64,000 nt of DNA from Distichodus sexfasciatus (GCA_032718565.1 JAVGVS010000794.1:34033-98032), one strand, 5' to 3'; shown: positions 47,685 to 60,610, counted from the first letter of the stretch. Made by a program: numbers and translations. Notes: generated from the letters alone by a model not told the origin.

Positions 47685-47890
47685 CTCCAGTTGGTAGCGA
47701 AACGGTTAGGGCGTTCGCCCCGTGTTCAGAAGGTCATCGGCTGGAATCCTGCTCCTCGGGTGCTGCCCATGTCAGCTGCTCACTTTCCTTCACGGATGGG
47801 TCAGATGCAGAGGTCACATTTGGTTGCCGTGCACGGTGTGCTGTTGTGTGGTGTGTTCACAATGACAAATAATCACTCACTTTCACTTTT
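47685..47890 (+). mobile_element. SINE family B
   Basis: ccagttggtagcgaaacgg, gcgttcgccccgtgttcag, cacggatgggtcagatgcag and tail acaatgacaaataatcactc. The central block is shortened. Confidence 0.8.
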
Positions 47891-48564
47891 TCACAACCCC
47901 TCTTTTCTCAAAGGTTAAACAAAACCAGTTCAGTCTCGATCAGAGCCGGACGTTCTGGACTTGTTGCGATACTTGTTGCTGATGTCTTCAAGCTGCCATT
48001 TTCAATGTAGATAATAATCGCTGCATTTGATTGGCAGGACGGCGGAATGGGAGGAGGCAGAGATGGACAGATAGCGAGCTTCACTTGGATTGTTTTATGA
48101 CGTTCATCCACTGCTGACTCGGAGCCATCCGAGGGAGACTGGGACGCGGACAAAAGGATGAAAAGAAAAAAGACTGTATTTTTTCAATTGATTTGAAGAT
48201 TGAGTCACTTTGGCTTAAACTGTGTGCTCTTTCACTGTTTCGCTCTGCTTCCCCCCCAACCGCCCGCCACGCCACACAATTCAAGCTGTATTCTAGTATT
48301 TCTATACTCTGCATATTCTGCTGAGCAGATTTCGAAGGCATTTATGGAACAAACACAAACGTAAAAATTCCTGTTAAAAACACTGATTGAGATGCTGATA
48401 TAACCTTGGATTTGATATAAATACACTAGCAGCAATAGCTTTAGATAGTAACAGGACTTTTTTTCTAGATGCATCTCCAAAAAATGATCTTTACAATAAT
48501 GCAAAATTACTCGTCCTCATACTCAGTGCTTCCACTTGTCAGCACATTGCCATGTCTTCTTTTT

Positions 48565-49141
48565 GTGAGTAGTTATTTGTCATTGTGAACACACCACAGC
48601 TCAGCACACAGTATACCACAACGAAATGAAGGATCACTTGGCAGCTTTTTGGCAGCGCCCGGGAAGCAGTTCTTGGAGACGATACCTTGCTTATGAGTTC
48701 ATCAGTAGTTATGTTAGTGGTCCAGGACTTGAACAGGTGACCCTCTGTTACACTAAGAACTGTCAGGGATCTGGTTAGGATTTGAGCAGAGATGCTAGCC
48801 GTTAGCCCGATGTAGCGTGGTTGGTTAACCCAAACGCGGCTGAGAGCGCGGGAAGGTAGGAGAGCCACGCAGTTTGCTCTAAGAACTCTCAAACGAATAG
48901 AGCAAGGATTCCCACAAGAATCCACGTTCTAAATGACACACACTCAATCAAGGAGATAACCAAATAACTGAGAGTACCCACAGTTGAAGCCGACGTGGAG
49001 ATCGGAGTTGGGCTGGTGACTCAATGACTGAGCGATGCGCCGTGTGAAAATGACTCTTTTTATACTTCCCGAACCGCAACCGACCGTTTCCGGGTCCTAG
49101 TGCCGGTCGCGGGACGGAGTGCGCGTGACAAGAACTGCCCC
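48565..49141 (-). mobile_element. SINE family B split by a solo LTR
   Basis: Minus-strand SINE from gtgagtagttatttgtcattg (48565) to ccctctgttacactaagaac (48760). The last bases of the head (agaactgcccc) are found after the LTR at 49131-49141. The 5-bp target site is duplicated. Confidence 0.85.
48761..49130 (-). mobile_element. Solo LTR, family 1 (370 bp)
   Basis: It runs tgtcagggatctgg...gcgcgtgaca and is flanked by exact 5-bp duplications, agaac, at 48756-48760 and 49131-49135. On the minus strand, gggaagtataaaaagag near 49060 is a TATA-like promoter sequence. The 5-bp duplication and TG...CA ends fit a Ty3/Gypsy or retroviral LTR; the family cannot be settled without internal sequence. 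Confidence 0.92.
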
Positions 49142-50460
49142 TTTAAAGGGACATGTTGTCATTGCATGGACTTGTGACATCTTTGGATATGGATGTTAAA
49201 GAGACACTATATTTAAACATGAATATATCAAATGTAGAATGAAGTACAATGGGAAACAGATAGTTAAGAGAACGCTAACTTTTGAACAATGCTAACAACT
49301 AGTGTCTCTGGCTAAAGAGGCAGAATAAGAAAGAATTGAAACGATCCTGTACAGTTGTTTTTAGTAACACTAACAGCTCCTTATTTGCGTCATTTACCTT
49401 TAGCATGTTAGCAAGGCCAAGGTGTTTTAAACTTTCAGAAAAGTGTCGCAATCCCAATTGAGGCTGGTGAGATAGAAAGATATAGGGACTCAAATGAATC
49501 CGAAATAACTGCATACAACTCAGTATTAATGAATAAATGAACAAAATTATTGTTGTAAATGTAGTGCCTTGGTCAAGGGCAAATCCATCTTAAATATTGT
49601 CTACTTCATTGGGAGAAGGGTTTTCTATGTTGTGCTGCTTTGTTTTATTAAAAACTAACTGAAAGGTTGTTATTCTGGAACTTTTTTAGCAGTGTATTGG
49701 GCCATATGTGTTTTGTGTGTATTGTGTCATAGTCGTAAATGAGGCTTTGTTGCTATAAGTGTTTTCTCCAGTGATTCACACAACCAGTTTTTTTACGCTT
49801 GGCTGAAAATAAGGCTAGTGACAAAAGCTCCCAAAATAAGCAAGACAAGAGGGTTGCACTATGGCAAAATGCCTTCAGGAAAGATACAGATACAGTAAAT
49901 ACTAAAATGGCTTTTTGCATATTAACATGTGGATTTGGCATCACTAAAAATTCGGGCTGTTTGCAAGGAAAAAGTGGGACAAAGTGTCGCCGTAAGGATG
50001 ACATGATTTTGAGGTGTGTGTTTGTGTGTGGGTTGAGGCACTGTGCAATTAAAGTTGACTGGCTTGGGAAGTAAGAATTTGACATCCTGTTCGATAAATT
50101 CACTCCCTTCACTCCATTTTTCAAAGAAAGGAGAAATTCATTACCGTGAATGTGAATATCCAAACAGGACTCACAGCTGGGGGGCTGGCAGCTCCTCTTA
50201 AATGAATATTTCACTTTGTAAAATCAAGAGGTGTTTTGGGGGTCTTTTCTGGGTCTGTTAAACACTCAGTGAGCTTTTCCCTTTAAAAAAAAAACAGATC
50301 AAATGACTTACTCTTTCCATCTGTTACCTCTGCATCTTAAAGTAAGCTTTCTCAAAGTGAGTGAAAATATTAAAAGAAGAGAGAGTCTGATCCAGACAGG
50401 TTCAAAAGCATCAGAATATCTGTAGAATGCAGTCAAATGACAAATTAACTTTAGACTCTA
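49142..50460. other. Intron 1, nothing recognised
   Basis: Unique sequence. A minus-strand ORF of 153 codons at 49753-50214 has no recognisable motif and atypical composition for a gene. Confidence 0.4.
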
Positions 50461-50714
50461 AGGGCCAATTTCCCAGTCAAGGATTAAGCCTAGTCTTAGA
50501 TTAGCTTTGAGACTGAATGGTAAATCTCCATTGGTACTTCAATTTAGTCCAAGACTAGTCTTAATCCATAAGCAAGAAACCAGCCCTAAGGGCCAGTTTC
50601 TCAGTCAAGGATTAAGCCTAGTTCTAGACTAGTTTTGAGTTTGAATGGCAAATCTCCATTGGTACTACAACTTAGTCCAAGACTAGGCTTAATCCATGAG
50701 CAAGAAACCAGCCA
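50461..50714. mobile_element. Two tandem copies of a ~127-bp foldback MITE
   Basis: Units at 50461-50587 and 50589-50714. Each starts agggccarttt and caaggattaagcctag and ends agtccaagactagkcttaatcc, caagaaaccagcc, so each is close to a perfect inverted repeat. They share the junction. The two units differ at about a dozen positions. Confidence 0.8.
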
Positions 50715-53260
50715 TAAGTCTCTTATATTTTTGATTAATCTGTAGCACTTTACGATACTGGTACACAAATAAACCTACATTATTAGTCATGACGAGCTAA
50801 CGCGTTCACAAAGAATTAACACACACAGGAAATTCTAATGCATATACCTTAACGACCAACAGCGTCATACATGAATAAGCATTAGCAAGTGTTATTATTA
50901 CCCAGTAGCACATTCCTGACTCAGCTGAATCAGATGACTGGCATTAAATAGTAACATAATATACAGTTCTGTGCAAAAGTCTTGAACAAGCCCTCATTTA
51001 TTTGTTTTCTGCATCCAAAGATTCAGATTTTCTCATGTTCTTGAACAATAGTATTTATATATATACTGTATATGTTTATGACACGTAACATAACGTAAAT
51101 CACTGTACCTACAGCTACAGCTATGTACATTTACATGATCAACTGTTTCAAGGACATTTCCAGGAGATAAATAGGTATCTAGAAATTTGGTGAAGGTGCC
51201 GCTGGATGCATTAGTTTGAGTTCAATATATAGAACGGTTCAAAGCAGTCTGGAAATCAGGAACATGTTGAAAATTTCGAGCAGTTCCATACTGCAAGGAT
51301 GCAAGTTTGCTGTGCTGGTGTCAGTTGATTTTTTTTAAAATGAATTACTACTTCGTTAATGAATTGAGTCAGAAATGTGTTAAAACTAAAGCTTGCTCAC
51401 GTATGACTACATTAGTACTTTCAGACTTCCTTGTGTGTTCATTGTTAGTAAATGATTTTAATGAACTCATTCTGACTCATGCAGTAATTAAAGTAGGAAT
51501 GTATGGTTATTTATGTGCCAGTATTGCAAAGTGTAAATGATTCATCCTAATGTAGGGGAAAGGCAACTGATACTGGCCACTTTATTTGAAAGATTTTTTA
51601 ATCATCAAATTTTAGTGTGCAACAACAGACTCTTAATTATCAACTTAATGTTTCCCAGGGTAATTACAAAATAAATAAATTTTTTCAAGTATTCCGCAGC
51701 AAATATCAGTTTTGCAACCATTTCATGTGCTGTATTTTGACAGGATGGAGGATATGATTCTCTTAATCTTGACATTAACATTTCATTCTGCTAAACCAGA
51801 TAGACTAGTATCAGTAGAACTGTTTAGAGTATTATTATTATTTAGCATGTTTCAAAGCCTGTATTGCTCTCATTGTTTCTAACATTTCTTTTTATCTATA
51901 CCAAAAATTTCATTATTTTACAATTATATCATCCTAATCCCAGATTTTCCCCATCTTTTCAAGCCTTTCCTTCAGTTACCTCTCAGTGGGCATCTTTCTT
52001 CACCATCATCCTCTTTCAGAACCCCACTTCTTCAAACCATTAAACCACCAAACTGAATGTGAGGTTTACGGCTCTTGGCTTCTTGAATGCAACCACTTTC
52101 TGTCCATTTCTACTCCCTCGTCCTCCTTCCTTCTCGCCCCCACGGTTCTTGTCCTCGTTAGTTTGTACGACTCCCACGCTTCTATAGCTGGTGCCACCAA
52201 GCCTGGAGCCTCCTGGAGAACGTCTATAGGATGTAGGGTTATAAAACTCCTACATATATGGTATTGAGCCATCTGCCACAGGTGGGGTACGGCCTGGAGA
52301 CTGGCCTGATTAATCTGCCTGCTCTTAAATTTCCTTTCATCTTCAACTTTCCACCCACCCCTTGTAAATTTTTATCGTTTTCTTCAACTTCAGAGCATAG
52401 GGGCAGAGAGACTGACGTCTAGCCTCGGAGCGACGTTTAAAAAATTTCAGGGCTGTTTGAAATGTTCAGAGTGAGCATTGGCGCAGCTCTTGAAGCCTTT
52501 CAAAAAACTTTCACTTACCAGTCCGTCTTTGCCATTCAAGGCTCGCATCCAAAACCCGAGGACCTATGTGTTTATATACTTCTGTAAACGCACACGTAAT
52601 TACAGGGTAGTGGAGGTTATGATTGGCTGTATTTTGCATCTAATTAGCAGTATTGTGAATCTGATTGGCTGCATTGTGTGCATGACGGGGTGTATATTGC
52701 GGCTGTGATGAGGAGCATTCTACGTGCGGCGTGCAGTGTTACAGTCAAGGGCACGGTGCCAGGAAGGGCTCTTTTTTTCCGCTGTGATCCCGGCTGTTCC
52801 CACAGTCATTTGCACCTGCTCCATTTAGAGTCATTCAGAGAGCACAAGTAGACGTCACTGTTCCCCTCCTCTACAACTATATTTCATCCTCTTTTTATCC
52901 TGTGCTCTTTAAGAAATGAACTTGCAATTGACACTTTCCACCCTCATACATTTAGAGTGTAACGATACATTGATCTACATCGATGATCAAGAAGCCCACA
53001 GCATCGATCCTAAATGAAGACATCATCATCGTGTTGTAGCAGCTTTTGTGGTATTGGCAGATGTTGAATCATTGCCCACTGAATCAATATAATGTATTCT
53101 GATGAAACTTGTGATTAACACCTCTATTATGGATTGCTCATCTCTCATTGAATAAGTGCCTATTATAAGAAGTGCCTATTATTCCTTTTTAGTCAAATGT
53201 AATATGTTGTCATTCCTCCTCAGTTTTTGTTGTGCAATAATATACTCCTGACATATGAGA
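50715..53260. other. Intron 1, mostly unique
   Basis: A short internal duplication (gattggctgtattttgcatc and gattggctgcattgtg) lies at 52622-52680. At 52958-53000 gtgtaacgatacattgatc resembles the end of a degraded hAT element. No coding signal. Confidence 0.4.
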
Positions 53261-53508
53261 GTGAGTGATTATTTGTCGTTGTGAACACACCACAGCACAG
53301 CACACAGTGCACCACAACCAGATGTGACCACTGCATTTAACCCATCCATGAAGGAGCAGCGGGCAGCTAACAAGAGTCCAGGAAGCAGTGTCTGGGGACG
53401 GCCCCTTGCTCATGCATTCCTCAGTGGTAACTTTACCGGCCCTGGATTCCACCCTGCGGCCTTCTGATCACGGGGCGAACACCCTACCGTTACGCCACCA
53501 ACTGCCCC
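53261..53508 (-). mobile_element. SINE family B, near complete
   Basis: gtgagtgattatttgtcg tail at left, cacaccacagcacagcac, ggccctggattcc at the B box, and head accctaccgttacgccacc ending in actgcccc. Confidence 0.88.
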
Positions 53509-53717
53509 AATACAGTATATACAGTTATACAAATTAATCGTGAACTTTATATTGACAAAATATTTCTACAGTACTAACCTTTTTACCAAATAACTTTTCT
53601 TAAGCGTCAGATTGATAAATAGATGTCCCGAAAGTATATGAACACTTGCAGGTAAATTGTTTTTTGCACTAAGAATTTAACAACTGATATTAGTCGGTAT
53701 AGCAACAACCTCTAGAG

Positions 53718-54007
53718 CAGGGGTTTTCAACTGGTTCAGCCCCAGGGACCACCATTGAGACGTAGCAGTCGTCTGCGGCCCACTGTGTGTCCGTGTGTGA
53801 GTGGGGGGAAGGGGGGGATTTTTTTTTCTATTATTTTTTAGATATTTGCATTAAACTGATGAATTCATAAAGATGGCCAAAATATCTGGAAATATTTTGA
53901 AAAACAAATAAAACTAAATAATTTTTCAAAAGTGATTTCTGTAATGAAACTGGATTGCATGTCACCGGTCACCAGGGGGCCCAGGACCACCGGTTGAAAA
54001 CCCCCCG
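53718..54007. mobile_element. Non-autonomous hAT element (290 bp)
   Basis: Ends caggggttttcaactgg and ccggttgaaaaccccccg are inverted repeats. Flanking ctctagag (53710-53717) and ctctagaa (54008-54015) are an 8-bp target duplication with one change. The interior includes gcggcccactgtgtg and ggcccaggaccaccgg. Confidence 0.85.
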
Positions 54008-54063
54008 CTCTAGAAGGAATACTGCAACTTCACTGGATTTTTGTGTTTCCATACACTTGATCT

Positions 54064-54065
54064 AC

Positions 54066-54102
<37 letters not shown>

Positions 54103-54118
54103 GTTCTATCGTTCTATC
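54064..54118. repeat. (TATC)n microsatellite
   Basis: About 9 ctat repeats followed by three gttctatc variants. Confidence 0.95.
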
Positions 54119-54462
54119 GTATTGGTCGTAATTATCCCATATCAGTCAGCCTCATGTGATAACTATTGGATAAAAGTGTGTAACGTGCGTTACTGAAATA
54201 TGTATAGAGTATAATATATGTAACATGTTACTCCCAACACTGCATATGATTATGATGAGCATGAGGTTATTATGAGGACATGCATGTGGCTACACTGCTC
54301 TCTCTTCTCGCTCTCTTTAATGGCCTGTAATGGGCGATGTCTGCACGTCGTTAGCCGCACGTTTATTCTCATTAGAACTGAATGATGATAATTACTTTGT
54401 CAGAATCAAGATGAGCGAGAACTGAGCAAGAATGTGTGTGTGTGTGTATGTGTGTGTATGTC

Positions 54463-54494
<32 letters not shown>

Positions 54495-56046
54495 TGTATG
54501 TCTGTGTGTGTGTGTGTGTGTGTTTCGGAACATTAGCTCCTAGTAGTGCAAGTTGGACAGTTACTTAAGTGCTGAAATGACACACGCTGCATTTGTTATG
54601 AGTGTGTGTGACTGCGCAACACCCACCCACACACTGTACCACCAGCCCACACACACACACCCACACACCTACACACACATGCATCAATAACAGAAGCCCC
54701 AGGGTCCCTGCACTCTTTATCTCAGTCAGTCAACACAACCAGGGAGATTCAACATTCAGGGAAACTTTCAGCAACAGGCAAAAACAGCACTTAAACACGT
54801 AAACACACACACACACACACACACACAATTTAAGTACATATACACACAAATTACAAAGCAGGGAGCCACACTGTAATGGCTTAGCAAGTTTAATTGGCGG
54901 CTATAATGGTGTGGTTGAGAGAGAAACGCCATTTACCTACGTTTACACTCTCATCTGGGTCTGAAGCTGCTCAGAGTCTCTCTACTTTCCGGGTAATTAC
55001 CCTCGTTTAGTTAAACCCACACACATAATTCTGGAGTACTAAACACACACTCTCTCTCCCTCGTTCGCAGCGTTAGTGCCTCTGTTTCATCTATCCCAAT
55101 TAACTCAATTGTCCCGTTTTACTGCTGTATTATGGTTCACTTGAAATCATAAACCTCCTCGAACAGAACCGAGTTAAAGACTGAAGCCTAATGTTACTTA
55201 ATTAAGCTTTAATGTTCTTCTGAAAAACCGTGCCGCTCTATTGCAGGGGAGAATATCGCCACAAACACCTCAACTCAAGTTGTGCGTGTGTCTGTTTTAG
55301 AATATGCAATAAAAATGTGTGTTTCTTTTGCAATTAGATCTCCTTGAACATGATAACTCAACTATGTGTGAGTTTTGGAACATTAACGTTAAAAAGACTT
55401 TCTTTTGAGTCTTGAAAGCATCCCCGAACCTAACCCTAGCAGTAAAAAGTGTGTTTCTCTTACACTTAAAATCTGTGTTTTTACATTATTTCCATTATTC
55501 CTATATAAGTAAGTCCTCATTTGCCTTGTTTTCGACATAATTTAACAAGGAATACGGCAAATGTTGAGTTAAAAGTCAAATAAGTGACTAAGAAATCAAG
55601 TGAAAAAAAATGACAATGAGGGAATGGATGAAGGGATGGAAGGATGAATGGAAGGATGGCTCGACGGATTGATGGATGAATGACCAGACAGCCTTTTGAC
55701 CTGCCCAGCTGCACTCTCTCTGGTCTGGGTACACCGTGTACCTGAACTCATTTCGGTAATTAGATGCATTTGGACAAATTAATGAGTTCCTCCTCACACA
55801 GATCATGAGTGAGCGAAAGTGAGGGTGGGGAGGGAGATGGAGAGAGGGAGAGAGAGAGAGAGACAGATGCCTCCCAGTCTTCCTTTAAACTCAATGTGAA
55901 CATTAATCACGTTAATGACTGAAGCTCCAGCTCCGGGGTGTAAACTGTAAATCATAGCAAGTAAAAAAAAAAAAACAACAGTGAATTTCGGGAGGCTGTC
56001 TTGTTTTGTTTCTTTTTGAGATTTTCCTAAACTTCTTTAGGAAGTG
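54119..56046. other. Intron 1, mixed
   Basis: A hAT end fragment (atgttactcccaacactg) lies at 54226-54243, GT-rich microsatellite at 54434-54525, (CA)n at 54645-54680 and 54801-54829, and (GA)n at 55846-55862. Segments 54245-54430 and 54850-55270 are repeat-free. No gene. Confidence 0.4.
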
Positions 56047-56308
56047 CAAGGCGGGGAACAACCCTGGGCAGACGCCAACACACCCACACAATCACACACA
56101 CGTTCACACCTTATGGGGCCAATTTTAGAGTCGCCAGTTAACTTATTGTGCATGCCTTTGGACTGTGGGAGAAAACCGGTGCACCGAAGGAAACCCACGC
56201 AAACACAGAGAGAGCATGCAAACTCCACACAGAAAGGCCCTACCGCCGAGACCCAGGACCTTCTCGCTGTGAGGCGGCAGCGCTAACCGCTGCGCCGCCG
56301 TGCTGCAG
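56047..56308 (-). mobile_element. SINE family C
   Basis: Minus-strand copy: aattttagagtcgccagttaac, gactgtgggagaaaaccgg, catgcaaactccacacagaaagg, cttctcgctgtgaggcgg, and head ctgcgccgccgtgctgc. Confidence 0.85.
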
Positions 56309-56321
56309 ACTTGGCTTTCTA

Positions 56322-56736
56322 AGGCCATGTCCACACGTACACGGGTATTTCTGAAAACGGAGATTTTCCGTTTTCGTTTTTTCTTAATCGCATCCACGCG
56401 AGCACGTTTTCAAAAATATCTCCGTCCACACGCAGTCGCAAAAAACGCTGTCAAAAGCATGCCTTGCATTGAGGATGAAAACCTAACGTAGACACGGCAC
56501 ATACTGTGACATCATATGAGTGGCGCACAGTGTGACGCGAAACGGTCCGTTTTTCAAAATCTTCGTTTTCTTGTCCACACCTAAACGCAGAAACTGAGTT
56601 TTCAAAAATCGCCACTTTGGCCGGAGTTTTGAAAAACTTCCGTTTTCGCTGACCCAGAACGCCGCTGGACGAAAGGCCAAAACGGATAGAAAAACCTCAG
56701 TTTTCAGAAATACCCGTGTACGTGCGGACATGGCCT
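56322..56736. mobile_element. Foldback/hAT-type MITE
   Basis: Left aggccatgtccacacgtac followed by acgggtatttctgaaaac; right is the reverse complement with one change. The inverted repeats are about 40 bp. Interior arms (ccgttttcgt, cgttttctt) also pair. No ORF of significance. Confidence 0.8.
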
Positions 56737-56925
56737 AAAACGTTGAAATGAAGTTTACTGCAATTCATTATACGTGCAGTGGAGGGCGATGTGGTGTAGC
56801 ATAATGACTGTAGGCACACAGTGCAAAAGAAATAGCTCTTTTACTTGCAGAATTTTTCCCTTGTGCCCAAGGTCTCGCAGTGTTGGTGAATAAAACAAAA
56901 CAGCACTAAATTTTGGGTTAAAAGT

Positions 56926-57073
56926 GTGCTGTAACACGTGTAACTAAAATATGTAATGAGTATAAAATGACAGAAAATTTATTCATAATGCCTTACATTA
57001 CTGCGTTAGAGCAAAAAGTAATACTTTACTGTAATTGTGTTACTTTTGTAACACGTTACTCCCAACACTGCAT
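56926..57073. mobile_element. hAT end fragment
   Basis: gtaacacgtgtaactaaaat at left and gtaacacgttactcccaacactg at right match the end of the hAT type seen at 61906-62623. Confidence 0.5.
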
Positions 57074-57696
57074 ACCGATGAGCAAGTTGTGCTCTCTTAC
57101 AGAACTCCACTCTGAAAAATAACAGACTGCGGCGTTGTAGTTGCTTCTGCTTTGCTAATTGTTTGATTGTTTCCGAGAACAATGTGTGATTGTTCTTCAA
57201 GCTGGAGTGTGCTAGGTTGGCAGTCCTTCACTATCACTTTTCTCATCTCCTCCTCCTCCTCCTCCAGCCAGTCTTTCAACGCTAAAGTAGGTCAGCGTCA
57301 CCAAACAGCTTTCAGATAGGAACGTGAAATCTTCAAACGCCAAGCATGTCAGACATGTGACATAAATGCAGAAGAGCTCGCTGAACCTTCACGTAGAGAA
57401 ATGGGAAACAGTTTGAGGCAATTTGATTTCGGATGCTTTAGTCCAGGAACCTGTGCAACAAAGCATGGTCAGTAAAGTCTTCTAGTTTCTTCGGCTCTTA
57501 CATTGACTGGCAAGTCTGGGATTGCCACGTGGATTGCATAAAACGGCATCGCATTCATGGAAAACGTGTTTCTCTCGTGAAGCTATGCGTTAGAAGGGGT
57601 TTGACTAAATATTTCAGTGTTTTGAAAGCATTTTTTTCTTTCACATTTTAGTCCAGTATTTGAATATTGAAAAATGTCTTTCCAAACTACTCATAG

Positions 57697-57841
57697 GTGG
57701 TTACGAAAGCCCCAAAAGAAAATTTGGCCTCTGCATTTAACTCATCCATGTACAAGCAGAAGGCAGTACGGAGCATTTTGGTGGCCTCAGTGATACATTT
57801 ACTGGTCTGGGGTTTAAACGACCCTCTGATTATGTCTGATA
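57697..57841 (-). mobile_element. SINE family B, degraded
   Basis: ggcctctgcatttaactcatcc, ggtggcctcagtgatacattt and cgaccctctgattatg are recognisable; both ends are lost. Confidence 0.6.
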
Positions 57842-58006
57842 ACTCCTTAAGCACTACACAACCACTTTTTCCATCAAGAAGTATAACAGTTTCACCATTA
57901 TACGATGACAGTCTTGTCAATAATAGGCAGTCAGTGCTAGTCAGCAAAATAAACAGTGTAAAACCAACAGGGAGCCTAGAATTCAGAGGAACTTAATCAT
58001 TTTATT

Positions 58007-58216
58007 TGGGACAGTTGGTAGTGTAGCGGTTAGGGAGTTGATCCTGTCATCAGAAGGTCGGCGGTTTAAGTCCAATTTAAATCCAGTAAATGTACTCTTT
58101 AGTTACTCATGAGCAAGCCGCCCACTACTCCTTTACATATGTCACACATTGTGTGTTGTGTTGTGTTGTGCTGTGGTGTGTCTCACTATGACAAATAATG
58201 ACTCACTCTCTCACTT
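58007..58216 (+). mobile_element. SINE family B
   Basis: gggacagttggtagtgtagcgg, gatcctgtcatcagaaggtc, gcggtttaagtcc and tail ctatgacaaataatgactc. Confidence 0.8.
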
Positions 58217-58234
58217 AAAACTTCTAACAATCTT

Positions 58235-58471
58235 GTGGCAGTCGGTAAGCCTAACGGTTAGGGCGTTTGCACCATGTTTATAAGGTCGTCTGTTTGAATC
58301 CCAGGTAGCACTGAGGTAGTCATGAGCGAGATACCATCCTTAAGCACTGCTCCCATGTTAGCGGCCCACTGCTCCTTCACAGATGGGTCAAATGCGGAGG
58401 TCACATTCCGTTGTGGTGCCCTGTGTGCCGTGCTGTGGTGTGTTCACGATGACAAATAATCACACACTTTC
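58235..58471 (+). mobile_element. SINE family B
   Basis: gtggcagtcggtaagcctaac, ctgtttgaatccc (B box), tccttcacagatgggtc and tail acgatgacaaataatcac. It lies 18 bp after the previous SINE in the same orientation. Confidence 0.8.
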
Positions 58472-59902
58472 TTCCCGAAATCCTGGCATGGTGATCTGGA
58501 GTAGAGTTCTGGGCTCCATTCTGGATCTCTGGATCCTTACACTATTCGCCTCACATCTCAGAGTAAATGATTAGGAATTAGGAATTATTTAGGAATTCTG
58601 ACCTATTTGTGTCTTTGTTCCAATTTATGCTATTTTAAAACAATTTTTAAGATGCAGCATCAGTTTACAGAGCCAGTTCACCAAATGGAGATGAGATAAT
58701 GACGGCAGACTTTGTAGTTCCGTACTGAAGACGTCTGGCTTGAAATTGTATGCGATGATATGTGATTATAATGTCATTCACCTGAGCAGTACCTTCTCTT
58801 TCAAGGTGACCATACGTCCATCCAAACACACCAGCTATTTTCACCGGCCGCCCGCGAGACTTCCCAGCAGGACGGATACCGGCTCACTGTGAGACGCCAT
58901 TAACGTCAACGCTTGCTCGTTTCTTTGAAGCTGGGATGATGTTCAACACCTCCATCTGTGTAGCCTAAACCGTATGAGGCTGGTTAAATGCCCGACTAAA
59001 TCTCACACAATAGGATTTGATGGAATAATCAAAACACTGCATGGAACTGGCAGCACGTCGGTGTGTGTGCACACTCCTCGCTGTGTGAAACTCTCTGTTC
59101 CCTGCACTCCTGTGTTTAACGACTCCTATTTTGCTGCTTAATTGAATCTCTGCGGTTTGACCTCAGCCTCTCTGTAGCAAAGAGCTGCTGTTAATCCGCA
59201 TGGTAGAACAAAAACTCCATCTCCCAGAGTCCTCTTTGATCGGGTCAGAAGGGAACAACAAACCTGCTATTTTTACACGTTTAGGCGGTGTGGCGGCCTA
59301 GTTCTCTCTCTCTCTTTCTCTCTCTCCATCTATACATCTCTCGGAGACACTGGTTTGAATATGTACAATGAGGTTCATGCTGAAAACCGGTAGCGATGCA
59401 GCTTAGTCAGCAAATGCTGAATCCACAATACACACATATTAATAGAATTCCTGCACACACACACACACACTTCTAGGTCTAGAATTTAGTTCATATTTGA
59501 ACATGCACTGTGCAACTTTTGGCTGCAAAAGTTTTGAGGTCAGAACACACACAAACACACAACTAGGTCTTGATCTCTTTGTAAGAGCCTTCCTTTCACA
59601 CCAACTAGATGTAATTCATTCTACACCTAACTCTTATCCTTACCTTCAATTCAGCAACCAAATGCAGATCTTTTGACTTTTTTTATTTTTATTTTTCTAA
59701 CAAATGCTGAAACTTTTCTGTAAAAGTTTTTTATTCGGACTGGTCCTTACATCCAAGTTCTCACAAAGCCACAAAAGCTGGTATCTCTTTTATTTTAGGG
59801 GACAATCAGGTCCATATAGCAACCTATATACGTACTTAACCCCACACACATAGCTCCCATGTACACCCATATTGCTGCCTCCAAAAATATTCAGTCAAAA
59901 TA
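58472..59902. other. Intron 1, unique and microsatellite
   Basis: The segment 58800-59270 is repeat-free with moderate GC. (CT)n at 59304-59327 and (CA)n at 59454-59472. No coding signal. Confidence 0.4.
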
Positions 59903-60212
59903 CATGTGGTCCCCAAGTTACAATGGTTTGACTTACGACTTACTTCGATCTTACAACGACAATAGAGATATTGTACGTTTTGTCAGGCAGGCGAACGTAG
60001 CAGCGTATGCAACACTATACGTTGGGACACTGCCGGGATGTACGCATCTCCCGCCTCGTTAGATGCCTCACTCTCACCAGCGACCCACAGAGTTCAGTTG
60101 TCTCAGTGTTAGAGCACGTATTTCTTTTCTGTGTTTTTGACTGCAGGTAGCCATATCTTGACTTACGATGAGGTCATCAGAGCGCATCTCCATATTAGTC
60201 GGGAACTTCCTA
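59903..60212. mobile_element. Tigger-like MITE
   Basis: Left end tgtggtccccaagttacaa, gacttacgacttac; right end cttgacttacgatg..., agtcgggaacttcct. This pattern matches vertebrate pogo/Tigger non-autonomous elements. The ends are eroded. Confidence 0.55.
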
Positions 60213-60237
60213 TATGCCTCTAACCTTAAACTCATCC

Positions 60238-60436
60238 ACATTACATTTACAGCATTTAGCAGACCGTCTTATCCAGAGTGGCTTAGATTCTCCTCCTTTC
60301 AGGGACAGTCACTCTGAGAGCAACTTTAAGGGTTAAGGGTCTTGCTCAGATCTCAATGATTGAAGTTCTGGAGGTTGGATTTGACGCGCAACCTCTTGAT
60401 CCAGAGGCGAGTATCCTAACCATGAGACCACCATCA
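60238..60436 (-). mobile_element. SINE family A
   Basis: tttacagcatttagcagacc, cttatccagagtggcttag, gagagcaactttaagg, and head ctaaccatgagaccacc. Confidence 0.82.
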
Positions 60437-60610
60437 CCTCCTTACACAGTAATGTATTAAGCTATCAAATCATTCTCTGCTAGAAAAAATGACAATTCTG
60501 AAGCTTTTCTAGCATCAGCAGCAACCAGGTGCTCACAAATACCTAAGAACTAATCACACATTTGCACCTGCACAAATATTAGTACCATCTTCGGATCCGT
60601 GGGAAAGATT

